Source: Lentzea sp. NBRC 105346 (GTDB lineage Bacteria; Actinomycetota; Actinomycetes; Mycobacteriales; Pseudonocardiaceae). From it: a stretch of 64,000 nt of DNA. Within the stretch, counting starts at the first letter, position 1. The number at the start of each line of letters is the position of its first letter. The DNA lies in the NCBI RefSeq assembly GCF_030269605.1, contig NZ_BSTQ01000009.1:282955-346954 (forward strand), written 5' to 3'. The translations under genes and the position numbers were made by a program. Below are positions 8,223-16,741 of this stretch, piece after piece. The notes beneath the pieces are model-generated. The model had not been told where the DNA came from, ran no database searches, and saw only the letters and a program-made list of their open reading frames with translations.

Positions 8223-8234
8223 TATGTTCGTGGC

Positions 8235-8807
8235 ATGACCAACTTGCTGCACATCGACTCGAGCATCCGGTACGAGGGATCCGTGTCCCGCGAGGTCACC
8301 AGGGCCTTCGCGGACGCGTGGCGCGCGGCCAACCCCGAGGGGGAGTACGTCTACCGAGACCTCAGCGCGAACCCCGTGCCGCACGTCGACGGGACGCCGC
8401 ACCCCGAGCTGATCGCCGAGGTCAAAGCGGCCGACACGATCGTCATCGGGGCGCCCATGTACAACTTCGCGATCCCGTCGACGCTCAAGGCGTGGATCGA
8501 CCAGTTCACCGTCAAGGACGTCTTCGTCGGGGAGGACGGCGTGGCGCCGCTCGGTGCGAAGCGGGTCGTCGTCGTGACGGCGCGCGGGGGTTCGTACAAG
8601 GCGGGCACGCCGCGTGAAGGGTTCGACCACCAGGAGCCGTACCTGCGGTCCGTGCTCAGCCTGACCGGGCTCGACCGGAACCTGGAGTTCGTGCACGCCG
8701 AGATGACCATGGCCAACGTCAACCCGCAGCTCGCCCAGTTCCGGGAGATCGCGGTCGAGTCCCTCGCGGACGCGCACCGCGTCGTGAAGGAGCTCGCCGT
8801 CGCGTGA
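8235..8807 (+). CDS. azoR: FMN-dependent NADH-azoreductase
   Basis: 190 residues, near the usual 200 for AzoR/AcpD flavodoxin-fold quinone and azo reductases. The N-terminal strand and phosphate loop (LLHIDSSIRYEGSVSREVT), the FMN contact region GAPMYNFAIPSTLKAWIDQF near residue 75 and the TARGGSYK segment near 115 all match the family. It is cytosolic and uses NAD(P)H for two-electron reduction of quinones or azo compounds. Divergent from a MarR regulator, with tandem repeats between them; induction by quinone or electrophile stress is the likely mode. Confidence 0.9.
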   Translation: MTNLLHIDSSIRYEGSVSREVTRAFADAWRAANPEGEYVYRDLSANPVPHVDGTPHPELIAEVKAADTIVIGAPMYNFAIPSTLKAWIDQFTVKDVFVGEDGVAPLGAKRVVVVTARGGSYKAGTPREGFDHQEPYLRSVLSLTGLDRNLEFVHAEMTMANVNPQLAQFREIAVESLADAHRVVKELAVA

Positions 8808-8907
8808 TGTCGAATTCTGACCCGAAGCTTGTCTGATTGCGTTCGACCCTGTTGACTCGTGCACGAACTGTCCGACCTACCGCCGCCGCTGTGGGGAGTG
8901 ACGACAG

Positions 8908-10758
8908 ATGGGGTCTCGCAAGAGATCGGCTTTACTGGCGGCGGTATGCGTGGTCGCGGCCGGAGCCGGTCTGATCGGCACCACGCCGGCGCTCGCGGCT
9001 CAGTCCGGCGAGTGGCGGGTCACCGCACCATCGAGATCCACCAGTCCCGAAGCAGTCGTCAAGCTTGACCGCGGCAAGCTGACGCTGTCCGTCAAACGCG
9101 GGGCGACCACCGTGCTGGAACCGTCCGCACTGGGGATCAGGACCGCAGACGCCGACCTCACCGACGGCCTCAGGTTCGTCGGCCTCGACACGCGCCTGGT
9201 GCACGACGAGTACACGACCACGACCGGTCGCCGGTTGAAGCACGAGTACACCGGCACCGAGAACACCTTCCACCTGCAGCGCAAGGCTTCGCGCCTCGAC
9301 CTCGTCGTGCGCGTGTCCGACGACGGCGTCGCCTACCGGTACGTCCTGCCCGAGCAGCGCTGGGCGACCGTGCTCGGTGAGGCGTCCGAGTTCGCTGTGC
9401 CGGCGGGTGTGTCGAACTTCCTGCTGCCGTACGACAACGGGCGCAGCGACTACGAGTCCGCGCACGTCCGCGCGCCGGAGCAGGGCGTCGAGTACGGCTA
9501 TCCGTCGCTGTTCAACGTCAAGGACACGTGGCTGCTGATCGCCGAGTCCGACGTCGACGGCCGCTACGGCGGTTCGCGCCTCACCTACGACGGTTCGCGG
9601 TATCGCCTGACGCTGCCCGACCCGGCGGAGACCGCCAACGGTCCGCTCGCGACGCCGTGGCGCACGATGATCGTCGGCGACCTCCCGACCGTGACCGAAA
9701 GCGACCTGATCACGGATCTCGCGCCGCCGTCGAAGATCTCGGACACGTCGTGGATCAAGCCCGGCCGGGCAGTGTGGTCGTGGTGGGGCGACGGCACCGG
9801 CAACCTCGACCTGCAGAAGAAGTACGCGGACTACGCCGCCAAGCAGGGCTACGAGTACAACCTCGTCGACTCCGGCTGGGCCGCCGACTGGATCCCGCCG
9901 CTCGTGCAGCACTCCAAGGCCAAGGGCGTCGACACCTGGATCTGGGTCCGCTGGCAGACCATCGACACCGACAGCGAGCGGGAACGCCTCTTCGCGCAGT
10001 ACCGGTCGTGGGGCGTGGTCGGTCTGAAGATCGACTTCGTGGAGTCCGACGGGCAGGACCGGATGCGCTGGTACGACGCGGTGCTCGCGGCCGCGGCCAA
10101 GTACCACCTGATGCTCAACTTCCACGGCGCGCCCATCCCACGCGGCACCGAGCGCACGTGGCCGCACGTCATGTCCGTCGAGGCCGTGAAGGGTGCCGAG
10201 GGAACCAAACCGCGTCCCGGACGCGAACCCTTCCCGATCGAGCACTACCTGACGTTGCCGTTCACTCGCAATCTCACCGGTCCGATGGACTTCACGCCCG
10301 TTACGTTCACCGGCGTTCGACCTAACAGTGATGCCGCTGAACTCGCGTTGAGTGTGTTGTTCGAGTCCGGGGTGCAGCACTTCGCGGACAAGGTCGACAG
10401 CTACACGGGCTATCCCGTCGCCGAGCAGTTCCTGCGCGGTGTGCCTACGGTGTGGGACGAGACTCAGCTCGTGGCCGGCGATCCCGGCAAGTTGGCCGTG
10501 TTCGCCAGGCGGTCCGGTGCTCGGTGGTTCATCGGGGCCGGGGTTGCGGGTGATGCTCGTGATCTGACCGTGCCGACGAGTTTTCTCGGCTCGGGTTCAT
10601 GGCTCGTCGAGGTGTACCACGACAGTCCTACCGGCAAGATAGCGTTCGACACCAAACGGGTCACGGCCGGCGAGGCCCTGACCGTCCCGGTCGCTCGCAA
10701 CGGCGGGTACGCGGCGCGCTTGTGCCAAGCGCCGCCGACCGCGGCGAGCTGCGGCTGA
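8908..10758 (+). CDS. secreted glycoside hydrolase family 97 protein
   Basis: 616 residues. Residues 1-31 are a signal peptide (basic start, hydrophobic core, ALA-A site). An N-terminal beta-sandwich (about 35-270) is followed by the (beta/alpha)8 catalytic domain: WSWWGDGTGNLDLQKKYADY, then GLKIDFVESDGQ near residue 377, then HGAPIPRGTERTWPH and MSVEAVKGAEG. In retaining GH97 enzymes the Asp at the end of the IDF strand is the nucleophile, which suggests an alpha-galactosidase-like retaining enzyme rather than the inverting alpha-glucosidase type; this is inference. The C-terminal part is a small beta domain. No sugar-uptake genes are adjacent. Confidence 0.9.
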   Translation: MGSRKRSALLAAVCVVAAGAGLIGTTPALAAQSGEWRVTAPSRSTSPEAVVKLDRGKLTLSVKRGATTVLEPSALGIRTADADLTDGLRFVGLDTRLVHDEYTTTTGRRLKHEYTGTENTFHLQRKASRLDLVVRVSDDGVAYRYVLPEQRWATVLGEASEFAVPAGVSNFLLPYDNGRSDYESAHVRAPEQGVEYGYPSLFNVKDTWLLIAESDVDGRYGGSRLTYDGSRYRLTLPDPAETANGPLATPWRTMIVGDLPTVTESDLITDLAPPSKISDTSWIKPGRAVWSWWGDGTGNLDLQKKYADYAAKQGYEYNLVDSGWAADWIPPLVQHSKAKGVDTWIWVRWQTIDTDSERERLFAQYRSWGVVGLKIDFVESDGQDRMRWYDAVLAAAAKYHLMLNFHGAPIPRGTERTWPHVMSVEAVKGAEGTKPRPGREPFPIEHYLTLPFTRNLTGPMDFTPVTFTGVRPNSDAAELALSVLFESGVQHFADKVDSYTGYPVAEQFLRGVPTVWDETQLVAGDPGKLAVFARRSGARWFIGAGVAGDARDLTVPTSFLGSGSWLVEVYHDSPTGKIAFDTKRVTAGEALTVPVARNGGYAARLCQAPPTAASCG

Positions 10759-10858
10759 TCACTCCATCTGGTCAGCCGTACGCGCGGGGGTCTTGCGCGC
10801 AGTGAAGCGGCGCGCCTGACCCCCGCGTGCTTGCGTTTGCGCTGCCGCGCTGACTTCC

Positions 10859-11096
10859 TTGGCTGCCGGTTTGGTGCGTGGTCGCGTTTTACTGCTCGGG
10901 GCTCCGCCCCGGACCCCGGCTCAGCTCAAAGAGGGGCCCAGCCGTGGTCTGGTTGCGTTGGGGTGGTGGGCCCCTCCCGTCGCATCGCACCTGAGGCAGC
11001 CGCATCCGAGACCCCAGGTCAAGCGAAAAGCGTGCTTGACCTGGGGTCTCGGATGCGGCAGGGCTTCGCCTGCGATGCGACGGGAAGGGCCCACCA
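10859..11096. repeat. composite long-hairpin intergenic repeat, copy 1
   Basis: Begins with a block TGGCTGCCGGTTTGG and the palindromic GGGGCTCCGCCCC (10898-10910), followed by a conserved GGACCCCGGCTCAGCTC segment. Then a nested hairpin: outer 26-base arms at 10964-10989 and 11071-11096 (one mismatch) and inner perfect 25-base arms at 11000-11024 and 11034-11058 around a 9-base loop. The same element recurs at 63711-64000, nearly identical from the inner palindrome outward and variable before the outer arm. No transposase is seen. It may be a non-autonomous mobile or structured-RNA repeat. Confidence 0.8.
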
Positions 11097-11265
11097 CCTG
11101 GTGGTTGTGCGCGCTGGCGCGCGTACGTTCCCGTGGCTCGCGCTTCGCGTATCGTGCGGGCGAGTCCCACCTTCACACACCTCGAGTCCCACTCTTGTGC
11201 ACCCGAGTTCCACCTTCGCGCGCCCCGCGACGAACTCCGGCCCGCCGGGGGTCCCCCCGATTTCC

Positions 11266-11288
11266 AGCGTATCGACGAGGTCTGACAG
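11266..11288 (-). promoter_or_regulatory. PafBC-type (RecA-independent) promoter candidate, orphan
   Basis: Read leftward: CTGTCAGAC, 8 bases, TACGCT. This fits the mycobacterial RecA-NDp/PafBC pattern TTGTCRGTG-N8-TAnnnT, as does the copy before the gene at 51016-51639. No recognisable gene follows within 250 bases on the minus strand, only the long hairpin repeat. Confidence 0.45.
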
Positions 11289-11367
11289 TTTCGGCGGCGA
11301 AAGCCCAGGCCACGCGCCATTCGTTCACCCGATAGAGCAGCGAAAGTCGCGCTGGCACACTGTGCCC

Positions 11368-12324
11368 GTGTCCGAGCCGATGACCGCGGTGCTGTTGCGG
11401 GCCGCCGAGCTCACCGCCGCGGGGAAGTCCCAGCAGGCCATCGACCTGCTGCGGCCCGTGCTGGTGACGTATCCGCACCACGCCGAGGCGTGGTGCCGGC
11501 TCGCCGCCGCGCACCTCGACGCGGGCGAGGCGCAGGCCGCGCTGGACGCGGCGACGCGGGCGCTGGAGCTCGACGTCGAACCGGCGTGGCCGAACCGGCT
11601 CAAGGCGATGGCGTTGAGCGACCTGGACCGGCACGACGAGGCGATCAGCGCTGCCAGGGACTCCGTGCGGCGCAAGCCGTCGGACTGGCGGTGCCAGGTG
11701 GTGCTCGCCGAGGTCCTGTCCGTCGCACCGGGCATGGCGGAGGACGCGGTCGACGTGGCACAGCACGCGGCCAGGCTCGCGCCCAGTGAGGCGCGGGCGT
11801 TCCAGGTGCTCGGCGACGCCGCGATGCGCGTCAAGGACTGGGGCCTGGCCGAGCACGCCTACCGCGCCTGCCTCAAGCTCGACCCCGCCGACTCGGACAC
11901 CGAGGCGAACCTCAGGACCGTGCAGCGCAAGCGGGCCGGATCCCCGAAGCAGAAGCCCGAGAAACCGTTGAACACCGGCAAGGCGTGGCGCGCGCTGAGC
12001 CGGATCTCGGTGATTCAGGTCGCGGGCGGCCTGTTGCTCTTGCTCGCGGGTATGCCGAAGCCGACGGGCTACCTCGCGTGGCTCTCCGGTGCCCTGGTGA
12101 TCGCGTGTCTCACCCAGACGTTGCGGCTGCGGCCGTTCAAGTCGTTGGTCCAGGTGCCCAAGCTGGCCGCGATGGTCTCGCTGCTGGGCGTGTCCGTCCT
12201 GCTGAACGCGGGCTGGACCGTGGGATTGGCGCTAGGCGCCACCACGATGCAGCCACTTGTGATTTCCTGGTTGTGCGCGGTGGTCGCGGGGGCACTCGTG
12301 TTCGCAACTGGAGGCAAGCGGTGA
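11368..12324 (+). CDS. TPR-repeat membrane protein
   Basis: 318 residues from GTG 11368; GTG 11362 and ATG 11380 are alternatives, and the open frame further upstream runs through the repeat. Residues 5-185 form about five TPR units (AIDLLRPVLVTYPHHAEAWCRLAAAHLD, EAQAALDAATRALELD). After a basic linker (QRKRAGSPKQKPEK) come three or four membrane helices (VIQVAGGLLLLLAG, LAWLSGALVIACL, LAAMVSLLGVSVLLNAGW, ISWLCAVVAGALVFA). Its stop overlaps the GTG of the next gene, and a SecDF gene follows, so it may act as a cytosolic TPR adaptor at the membrane in protein export. That is inference from context. Confidence 0.8.
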   Translation: MSEPMTAVLLRAAELTAAGKSQQAIDLLRPVLVTYPHHAEAWCRLAAAHLDAGEAQAALDAATRALELDVEPAWPNRLKAMALSDLDRHDEAISAARDSVRRKPSDWRCQVVLAEVLSVAPGMAEDAVDVAQHAARLAPSEARAFQVLGDAAMRVKDWGLAEHAYRACLKLDPADSDTEANLRTVQRKRAGSPKQKPEKPLNTGKAWRALSRISVIQVAGGLLLLLAGMPKPTGYLAWLSGALVIACLTQTLRLRPFKSLVQVPKLAAMVSLLGVSVLLNAGWTVGLALGATTMQPLVISWLCAVVAGALVFATGGKR

Positions 12325-12656
12325 GGAACGGGCGGCGCTACGCGCTCCTGCTCGTCTTCGCGCTGTTCGGCGCCTTCCTGCTGACCAGTCCCGGCTCGCA
12401 GCCGAAGGCCGACGGCCCGTCGGTCACGGTCGCCGGCAACGTCGCGCATCAGACCGGTGCCGCGCCGCGGCCGCACAACGAGCACGCCGCGTACGTCCCG
12501 CATGGGCACCTGCCCGCCGACCACCCGCCCGTCGCCGGCATGCCGCGGTCGCTGCGCTTCCTCGTGGGCGCCGCGAAGCGGATGCACCGCACGCCCGACG
12601 AGCTGCACACCTCGCGGCACGGCAACCGTGCGCCGCCCCGCCCTTCCGGAAGTTGA
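12321..12656 (+). CDS. membrane-anchored or secreted small protein (111 aa)
   Basis: GTG at 12321 overlaps the previous stop (GTGA), so translation is probably coupled. The N-terminus has RRYALLLVFALFGAFLLTS, a single hydrophobic segment acting as a signal or anchor. The rest is Pro/His-rich (PHNEHAAYVPHGHLPADHPP) and low in complexity, with a basic end (KRMHRTPDELHTSRHGNR). There are no cysteines and no known domain. The clustered His residues could bind metal. It lies between the TPR protein and SecDF in one operon. Confidence 0.7.
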   Translation: MRNGRRYALLLVFALFGAFLLTSPGSQPKADGPSVTVAGNVAHQTGAAPRPHNEHAAYVPHGHLPADHPPVAGMPRSLRFLVGAAKRMHRTPDELHTSRHGNRAPPRPSGS

Positions 12657-12687
12657 GCCACCACTCACCTCTTCTGGAAGGAAAACC

Positions 12688-14850
12688 ATGTCGCGCCCCA
12701 ACGCGCGACGAGGTCTGCTCGTGCGCGGGTTGTTGTCCCTCGCCGTCCTCGTCGCGTCCGCATATCTGCTGCTCACCACCGCACCACGCCTTGGTCTCGA
12801 CCTCCGGGGCGGCACGCAGATCGTCCTCGAGGCCCAGGGCGACGCCGAGGCCACCGACCGCGCGGTCGAAGTCCTGCGGCGCCGCGTCGACGAGCTCGGC
12901 GTCGCCGAATCCGTGCTGGCGCGGTCCGGCGAGAATCGCATCCTCGTCGAACTGCCCGGCGTCCAGGACCCGCAGGAGGCCGTGAAAGTCCTCGGCCGCA
13001 CCGCCCAGCTGACCGTGCAACGGCTAGGCCAGACGATCATGACCGGCGAGGGCATCTCCGACGCCCAGGCGGCACCGAACCCGCAGGGCGCGGGGTGGGT
13101 GGTCAACGTCAAGTTCCAGGGCGACGCACCCCGGACGTGGCAGAAGGTCACCGGTGAGGCCGCCTGCGTCCCGTCCGGCAATCCCGGTCGGCAGATCGCG
13201 TTCGTCCTCGACGGCGAGACCGTGTCGTCGCCCGAGGTCAGCGCCGACACGCCGTGTGGCGTCGGGCAGGCGGGCGGCAGCACCACGATCACCGGCCGGT
13301 TCCCGAAGCCGGAGGCCGAGGAGCTCGCGCTCGTCATCCGATCCGGTTCGCTGCCCGTGCCGGTGCAGGTCGTCGAGCAACGCACGGTCGGCGCCACGCT
13401 CGGCGCCGAGGCGATCGAGGCCAGCGCCAAGGCCGCGATCATCGGCATCGCGCTGACCGGGATCTTCCTGATCGTCGCCTACCGCCTCGCCGGGCTGCTG
13501 GCCGTCCTCGCGCTGGTCGGCTACTCGGCCGTCGCGTACGCGGCGTTGCTCGCGGTCGGCGCCACGCTCACCTTGCCCGGTCTCGCCGGGTTCGTGCTCG
13601 CGATCGGCATGGCCGTCGACGCGAACGTGCTCGTCTTCGAACGCGCCCGCGAGGAGTACGCGAAACGCCGGAACCTGCGGCGTGCGGCCGAAGGCGGGTT
13701 CAAGGGCGCCCTGAGCGCGGTCGCCGACTCCAACGTGACGACGCTGCTCGCGGCCGGCCTGCTGTTCTGGCTCGCCACCGGCCCGGTCAAGGGCTTCGGC
13801 GTCACGCTCACCATCGGTGTGCTCGCGTCGATGTTCAGCGCGCTCGTGCTGAGCCGCGTGCTCGTGCTGTGGGCGATGGGGCTGCTGGAGAACCGGCCGC
13901 GGTGGAGCGGCCTGCACACGCTCGGCCGGGTACGCGAGAAGCTGCAGGGCGTCACCCTGTACCGGCGCCCGCGGGCGTGGTTGCTCGGCGCCGCGGCCCT
14001 GGTGCTGGTGGCGTTGGCGGGCCTGTTCGTTCGCGGGCTTGACCTCGGCGTCGAGTTCACCGGCGGCCGGATGCTGGACTACACGACGACCAACGCGGTG
14101 GACGCCGGTCGCGTGCGGACTGCGTTGTCCGACGCGGGGTTCCGCGACGCGGTGGTCGCGGTGTCCGGCACGAACGAGGTCTCCGTGCGCACCGGGCCGA
14201 TCGACGACGCGACTTCGGCGCGGATCGGTTCCGTGGTGAGTTCGGCCGCCGGTGGCGCGCAGCAGACCAGCAACGAGCTGATCGGTCCCAGCCTCGGCTC
14301 CGAGCTGCGCCGCAACGCCGTGATCGCGCTCGCCGTCGCGGTCGCAGCGCAGCTCGGCTATCTCGCGGTGCGGTTCGACTGGCGGCTCGGCGTGGCGACC
14401 GTCGTCGCGCTGCTCACCGACATCGCCGTGCTCATCGGCGTGTTCGCATGGCTCGGCAAGACCGCCGACGGCGTGTTCCTCGCGGCGCTGCTAACCGTGA
14501 TCGGCTACTCGGTCAACGACTCGGTCGTCGTCTTCGACCGCCTGCGCGAGCTGCGCGGATCCCGGCTGAAAGCGCCTTATCCACAGGTCGTGAGCTCAGC
14601 CGTGCTGCAGACCGTGCCGCGCACCGTGAACACCGGCATAGGCGTGCTGTTCGTGCTGGCCGCGCTGCTCGTGCTCGGCGACGGCTCGCTCGCCGACTTC
14701 GCCACCGCGCTGCTGGTCGGGCTGGTCGCGGGCACGGCGTCCACAGTGGTCACCGCGGCCCCGGTCGTGATCGCCCTGGAGAGCCGCTGGCCGGCCAAGT
14801 CACGAAACCGTCGCCGAGTTTCGGTTTCCCGTGACGGGGCGGTGGTGTAG
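12688..14850 (+). CDS. secDF: fused SecD-SecF protein translocase subunit
   Basis: 720 residues; ATG 12688 preceded by GGAAGGA. The SecD half has one N-terminal helix, GLDLRGGTQIVLEA, a periplasmic P1-type region and a 5-helix bundle with GFVLAIGMAVDANVLVFERAREE. The SecF half starts near residue 450 with GLDLGVEFTGGRMLDY and has VIGYSVNDSVVVFDRLRE. These are the proton-relay and D1/D4-type signatures of RND SecDF. Actinobacteria normally encode separate secD and secF beside yajC; here the fused form stands alone after TPR and anchored-protein genes, so it looks like an additional export motor. Whether canonical copies exist cannot be seen. Confidence 0.9.
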   Translation: MSRPNARRGLLVRGLLSLAVLVASAYLLLTTAPRLGLDLRGGTQIVLEAQGDAEATDRAVEVLRRRVDELGVAESVLARSGENRILVELPGVQDPQEAVKVLGRTAQLTVQRLGQTIMTGEGISDAQAAPNPQGAGWVVNVKFQGDAPRTWQKVTGEAACVPSGNPGRQIAFVLDGETVSSPEVSADTPCGVGQAGGSTTITGRFPKPEAEELALVIRSGSLPVPVQVVEQRTVGATLGAEAIEASAKAAIIGIALTGIFLIVAYRLAGLLAVLALVGYSAVAYAALLAVGATLTLPGLAGFVLAIGMAVDANVLVFERAREEYAKRRNLRRAAEGGFKGALSAVADSNVTTLLAAGLLFWLATGPVKGFGVTLTIGVLASMFSALVLSRVLVLWAMGLLENRPRWSGLHTLGRVREKLQGVTLYRRPRAWLLGAAALVLVALAGLFVRGLDLGVEFTGGRMLDYTTTNAVDAGRVRTALSDAGFRDAVVAVSGTNEVSVRTGPIDDATSARIGSVVSSAAGGAQQTSNELIGPSLGSELRRNAVIALAVAVAAQLGYLAVRFDWRLGVATVVALLTDIAVLIGVFAWLGKTADGVFLAALLTVIGYSVNDSVVVFDRLRELRGSRLKAPYPQVVSSAVLQTVPRTVNTGIGVLFVLAALLVLGDGSLADFATALLVGLVAGTASTVVTAAPVVIALESRWPAKSRNRRRVSVSRDGAVV

Positions 14851-14896
14851 CGAGTAGCCTCCGCGCGTTCCTCACCCGAGACCTCTGGGGGTTGTT

Positions 14897-15097
14897 GTGA
14901 CTCGTATCGGTGTGTTCCTCGCCATCGTCGGTTTCCTGTCGGTGATCCTGTTCCAGTTCACCGACTACCGGATCCGCCTGCTGGCGTGGGCTGACGACTA
15001 CCAGCCGGGCATCGGTCTCGGCGCCGGCGCGCTCGGCGTCGTCCTGATCGTGGCCGGTGTCATGGCTGGAAAGAAGAAGGCCGCGGCGGCAGAGTAG
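14897..15097 (+). CDS. small two-helix membrane protein (66 aa)
   Basis: GTG start at 14897 after GGGGG. Two hydrophobic segments (VFLAIVGFLSVILFQF and GIGLGAGALGVVLIVAGVMAG) flank a short YRIRLLAWADDYQPG loop, and the C-terminus is a basic KKKAAAAE tail. Hence both ends are probably cytosolic. It resembles the many small actinobacterial membrane proteins without assigned role. The gene is 46 bases after secDF and 4 bases before the oxidase gene, so it may be part of the same transcript. Confidence 0.7.
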   Translation: MTRIGVFLAIVGFLSVILFQFTDYRIRLLAWADDYQPGIGLGAGALGVVLIVAGVMAGKKKAAAAE

Positions 15098-15101
15098 GCG
15101 C

Positions 15102-16259
15102 ATGACCGGATTCGCTGCGTACCAGAACGAGATCTATCTTCAGGGGCTCGGCGGCCAGATTCCGCCGTTCACCACGGATGTCACCGCGCTGGAGGAGTCC
15201 GCGCGGGAACGGCTGGGACCGGGACCGTTCTGGTACGTGGCGGGTGGCGCCGGCTCCGGCGCCACCGTGCGGGCCAACCGCGAGGCGTTCGACCGGGTGC
15301 GCATCGTGCCCCGAATGCTGCGCGACGCCTCCGAACGCCACCTCGGCGTGACCGTGCTGGGCACCGAGCTGCCCGCGCCGGTGCTGCTCGCACCCGTTGG
15401 CGTGCAGTCGATCCTGCATCCCGACGGCGAGCTGGCCACCGCCCGCGCGGCCGCCGAGCTCGGTGTGCCGATCGTCCTGTCGACCGCGTCGTCGTACTCC
15501 ATCGAGGAGGTCGCCGAGGCGTCCGGCGACGGCCCGCGCTGGTTCCAGCTGTACTGGCCGAACGACCCGGAGGTGTGCGCCAGCATCCTCGACCGGGCGC
15601 GCAAGGCCGGGTTCACCACGCTCGTGGTCACCTTGGACACCTGGACCCTGGCGTGGCGGCCGCACGATCTGGACCAGGCGTACCTGCCGTTCCTGCGCGC
15701 GGTCGGCACCGCGATCCCGTTCAGCGACCCGGCCTTCCGCGCGGGACTGGAGAAAGCACCCGACGAGGACCTGCCGATGGCGATCCTGCGCTGGGTCCAG
15801 CTGTTCACCGGGCGCGACAAGTCGTGGGACCAGCTGCCGTTCCTGCGCGAGCACTGGGACGGACCCATTGTGCTGAAGGGGATCCAGCACGTCGACGACG
15901 CCCGCAAGGCGGTCGAGTCCGGTGTGGACGGAATCGTCGTGTCCAACCACGGCGGCCGTCAGGTCGACGGCGCCGTGGGTTCGCTGGACGTGCTGCCCGA
16001 GATCGCGGCCGCGGTCGGCGAGCAGATCGACGTGCTGTTCGACTCCGGCATCCGCACGGGCGCGGACATCGTGAAGGCGTTGGCGCTGGGCGCCAAGGCC
16101 GTTCTCGTCGGCCGGCCGTTCGCATACGGCCTTGCGCACGGCGGCCAGGTCGGCGTGAAGCACGTGCTGCGCAGCCTGCTCGCCGACTTCGACCTCACGC
16201 TCGGCCTGTCCGGACATCGCAGTCCGGCCGAACTGGGGCCGGAAGCGTTGAAGTTCTAA
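15102..16259 (+). CDS. FMN-dependent alpha-hydroxy-acid oxidizing enzyme (lactate 2-monooxygenase/oxidase-like)
   Basis: 385 residues from ATG 15102. It belongs to the family of glycolate oxidase, lactate oxidase and lactate monooxygenase. Signatures: PFWYVAGGAGSG, APVLLAPVGVQSILHPDGE, FQLYWPND, VVTLDTW, IVLKGIQHVDDA, and the active-site SNHGGRQVDGAVGSLD near residue 283 with the catalytic His and substrate Arg, then VLFDSGIRTGADIVKALALGAKAV. The WRPHDLDQAYLPF insertion resembles lactate 2-monooxygenases, which release acetate and CO2. Substrate remains uncertain. Convergent with the type VII-associated operon, 4 bases overlapping. Confidence 0.9.
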   Translation: MTGFAAYQNEIYLQGLGGQIPPFTTDVTALEESARERLGPGPFWYVAGGAGSGATVRANREAFDRVRIVPRMLRDASERHLGVTVLGTELPAPVLLAPVGVQSILHPDGELATARAAAELGVPIVLSTASSYSIEEVAEASGDGPRWFQLYWPNDPEVCASILDRARKAGFTTLVVTLDTWTLAWRPHDLDQAYLPFLRAVGTAIPFSDPAFRAGLEKAPDEDLPMAILRWVQLFTGRDKSWDQLPFLREHWDGPIVLKGIQHVDDARKAVESGVDGIVVSNHGGRQVDGAVGSLDVLPEIAAAVGEQIDVLFDSGIRTGADIVKALALGAKAVLVGRPFAYGLAHGGQVGVKHVLRSLLADFDLTLGLSGHRSPAELGPEALKF

Positions 16260-16741
16260 CGCTTCTGGTACGCCTCACGGGCTTCGTTCTTGACCTGCTC
16301 GCCCAGTGGCCCGTGGTCCCATCGGTCGACTTCCCTGGCTCCGGCCGAGGAGAAGTTGCTCCGGAGCCACGGGCCCGCGGCCGCACCGTCTTGGGCGCGT
16401 TCGATCCGGATGACCCGATACGGCTCCTTGGCTAGCGCGACGACCACGGGCGAAACCTGTCCTCCGACCTCGTGCAGGTCGGCGGCGTACGCGTCGCACC
16501 TGGTCTGCAGACCGACCTTGAGCCCGTCGCCCGCCGGCCGGACCTCGATCACGTGCTCGGCGCAGAACCACCGTCCATCCTGGACGGACCAGGGGCCCTG
16601 CTGCAGCGCGTCGTCGATCACCGGCAGTATCTCTCCGGTCAGCTTCGCGTCCACAGTCGGGCGGTCTTCCTGTTGCACCGCAACGACTCCGACGAGGCCG
16701 AGCGCGAGTGCGGCGCCGACCGCGATGATGCCCTTGGTCAT
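16256..16741 (-). CDS. membrane-anchored or secreted hypothetical protein of the type VII-associated operon
   Basis: 161 residues. An N-terminal hydrophobic segment (GIIAVGAALALGLVGVVAV) is an uncleaved anchor or signal, leaving an extracellular domain with two Cys (GRWFCAEHVI and QTRCDAYAAD) that could pair. No known domain. Its start overlaps the end of the EspG gene by 4 bases (ATGA), so it belongs to this operon and is last in it. Secreted accessory proteins are common at the ends of such clusters. Confidence 0.75.
   Translation of the reverse strand: MTKGIIAVGAALALGLVGVVAVQQEDRPTVDAKLTGEILPVIDDALQQGPWSVQDGRWFCAEHVIEVRPAGDGLKVGLQTRCDAYAADLHEVGGQVSPVVVALAKEPYRVIRIERAQDGAAAGPWLRSNFSSAGAREVDRWDHGPLGEQVKNEAREAYQKR

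Larger units (their letters stand above)
10759..11367. other. gene-free stretch with long hairpin repeat and an orphan damage-type promoter
   Basis: About 600 bases between the GH97 gene and the TPR gene. The left half holds the composite repeat described separately. The right half (11100-11260) contains spaced copies of GGGACTCG/GGAACTCG on the minus strand and then a minus-strand promoter-like element at 11266-11288. Open frames here run through the repeat and have no family features; I see no convincing gene. Confidence 0.6.

Noticed and set aside
10889..11320. 143-codon minus-strand frame following the orphan promoter
   Set aside because: It translates the composite hairpin repeat; the amino-acid sequence is mirrored low-complexity with no family likeness.
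12457..12687. N-terminal extension of SecDF
   Set aside because: The extension overlaps the upstream anchored-protein gene in another frame, while ATG 12688 has a strong ribosome site and begins the typical first helix.
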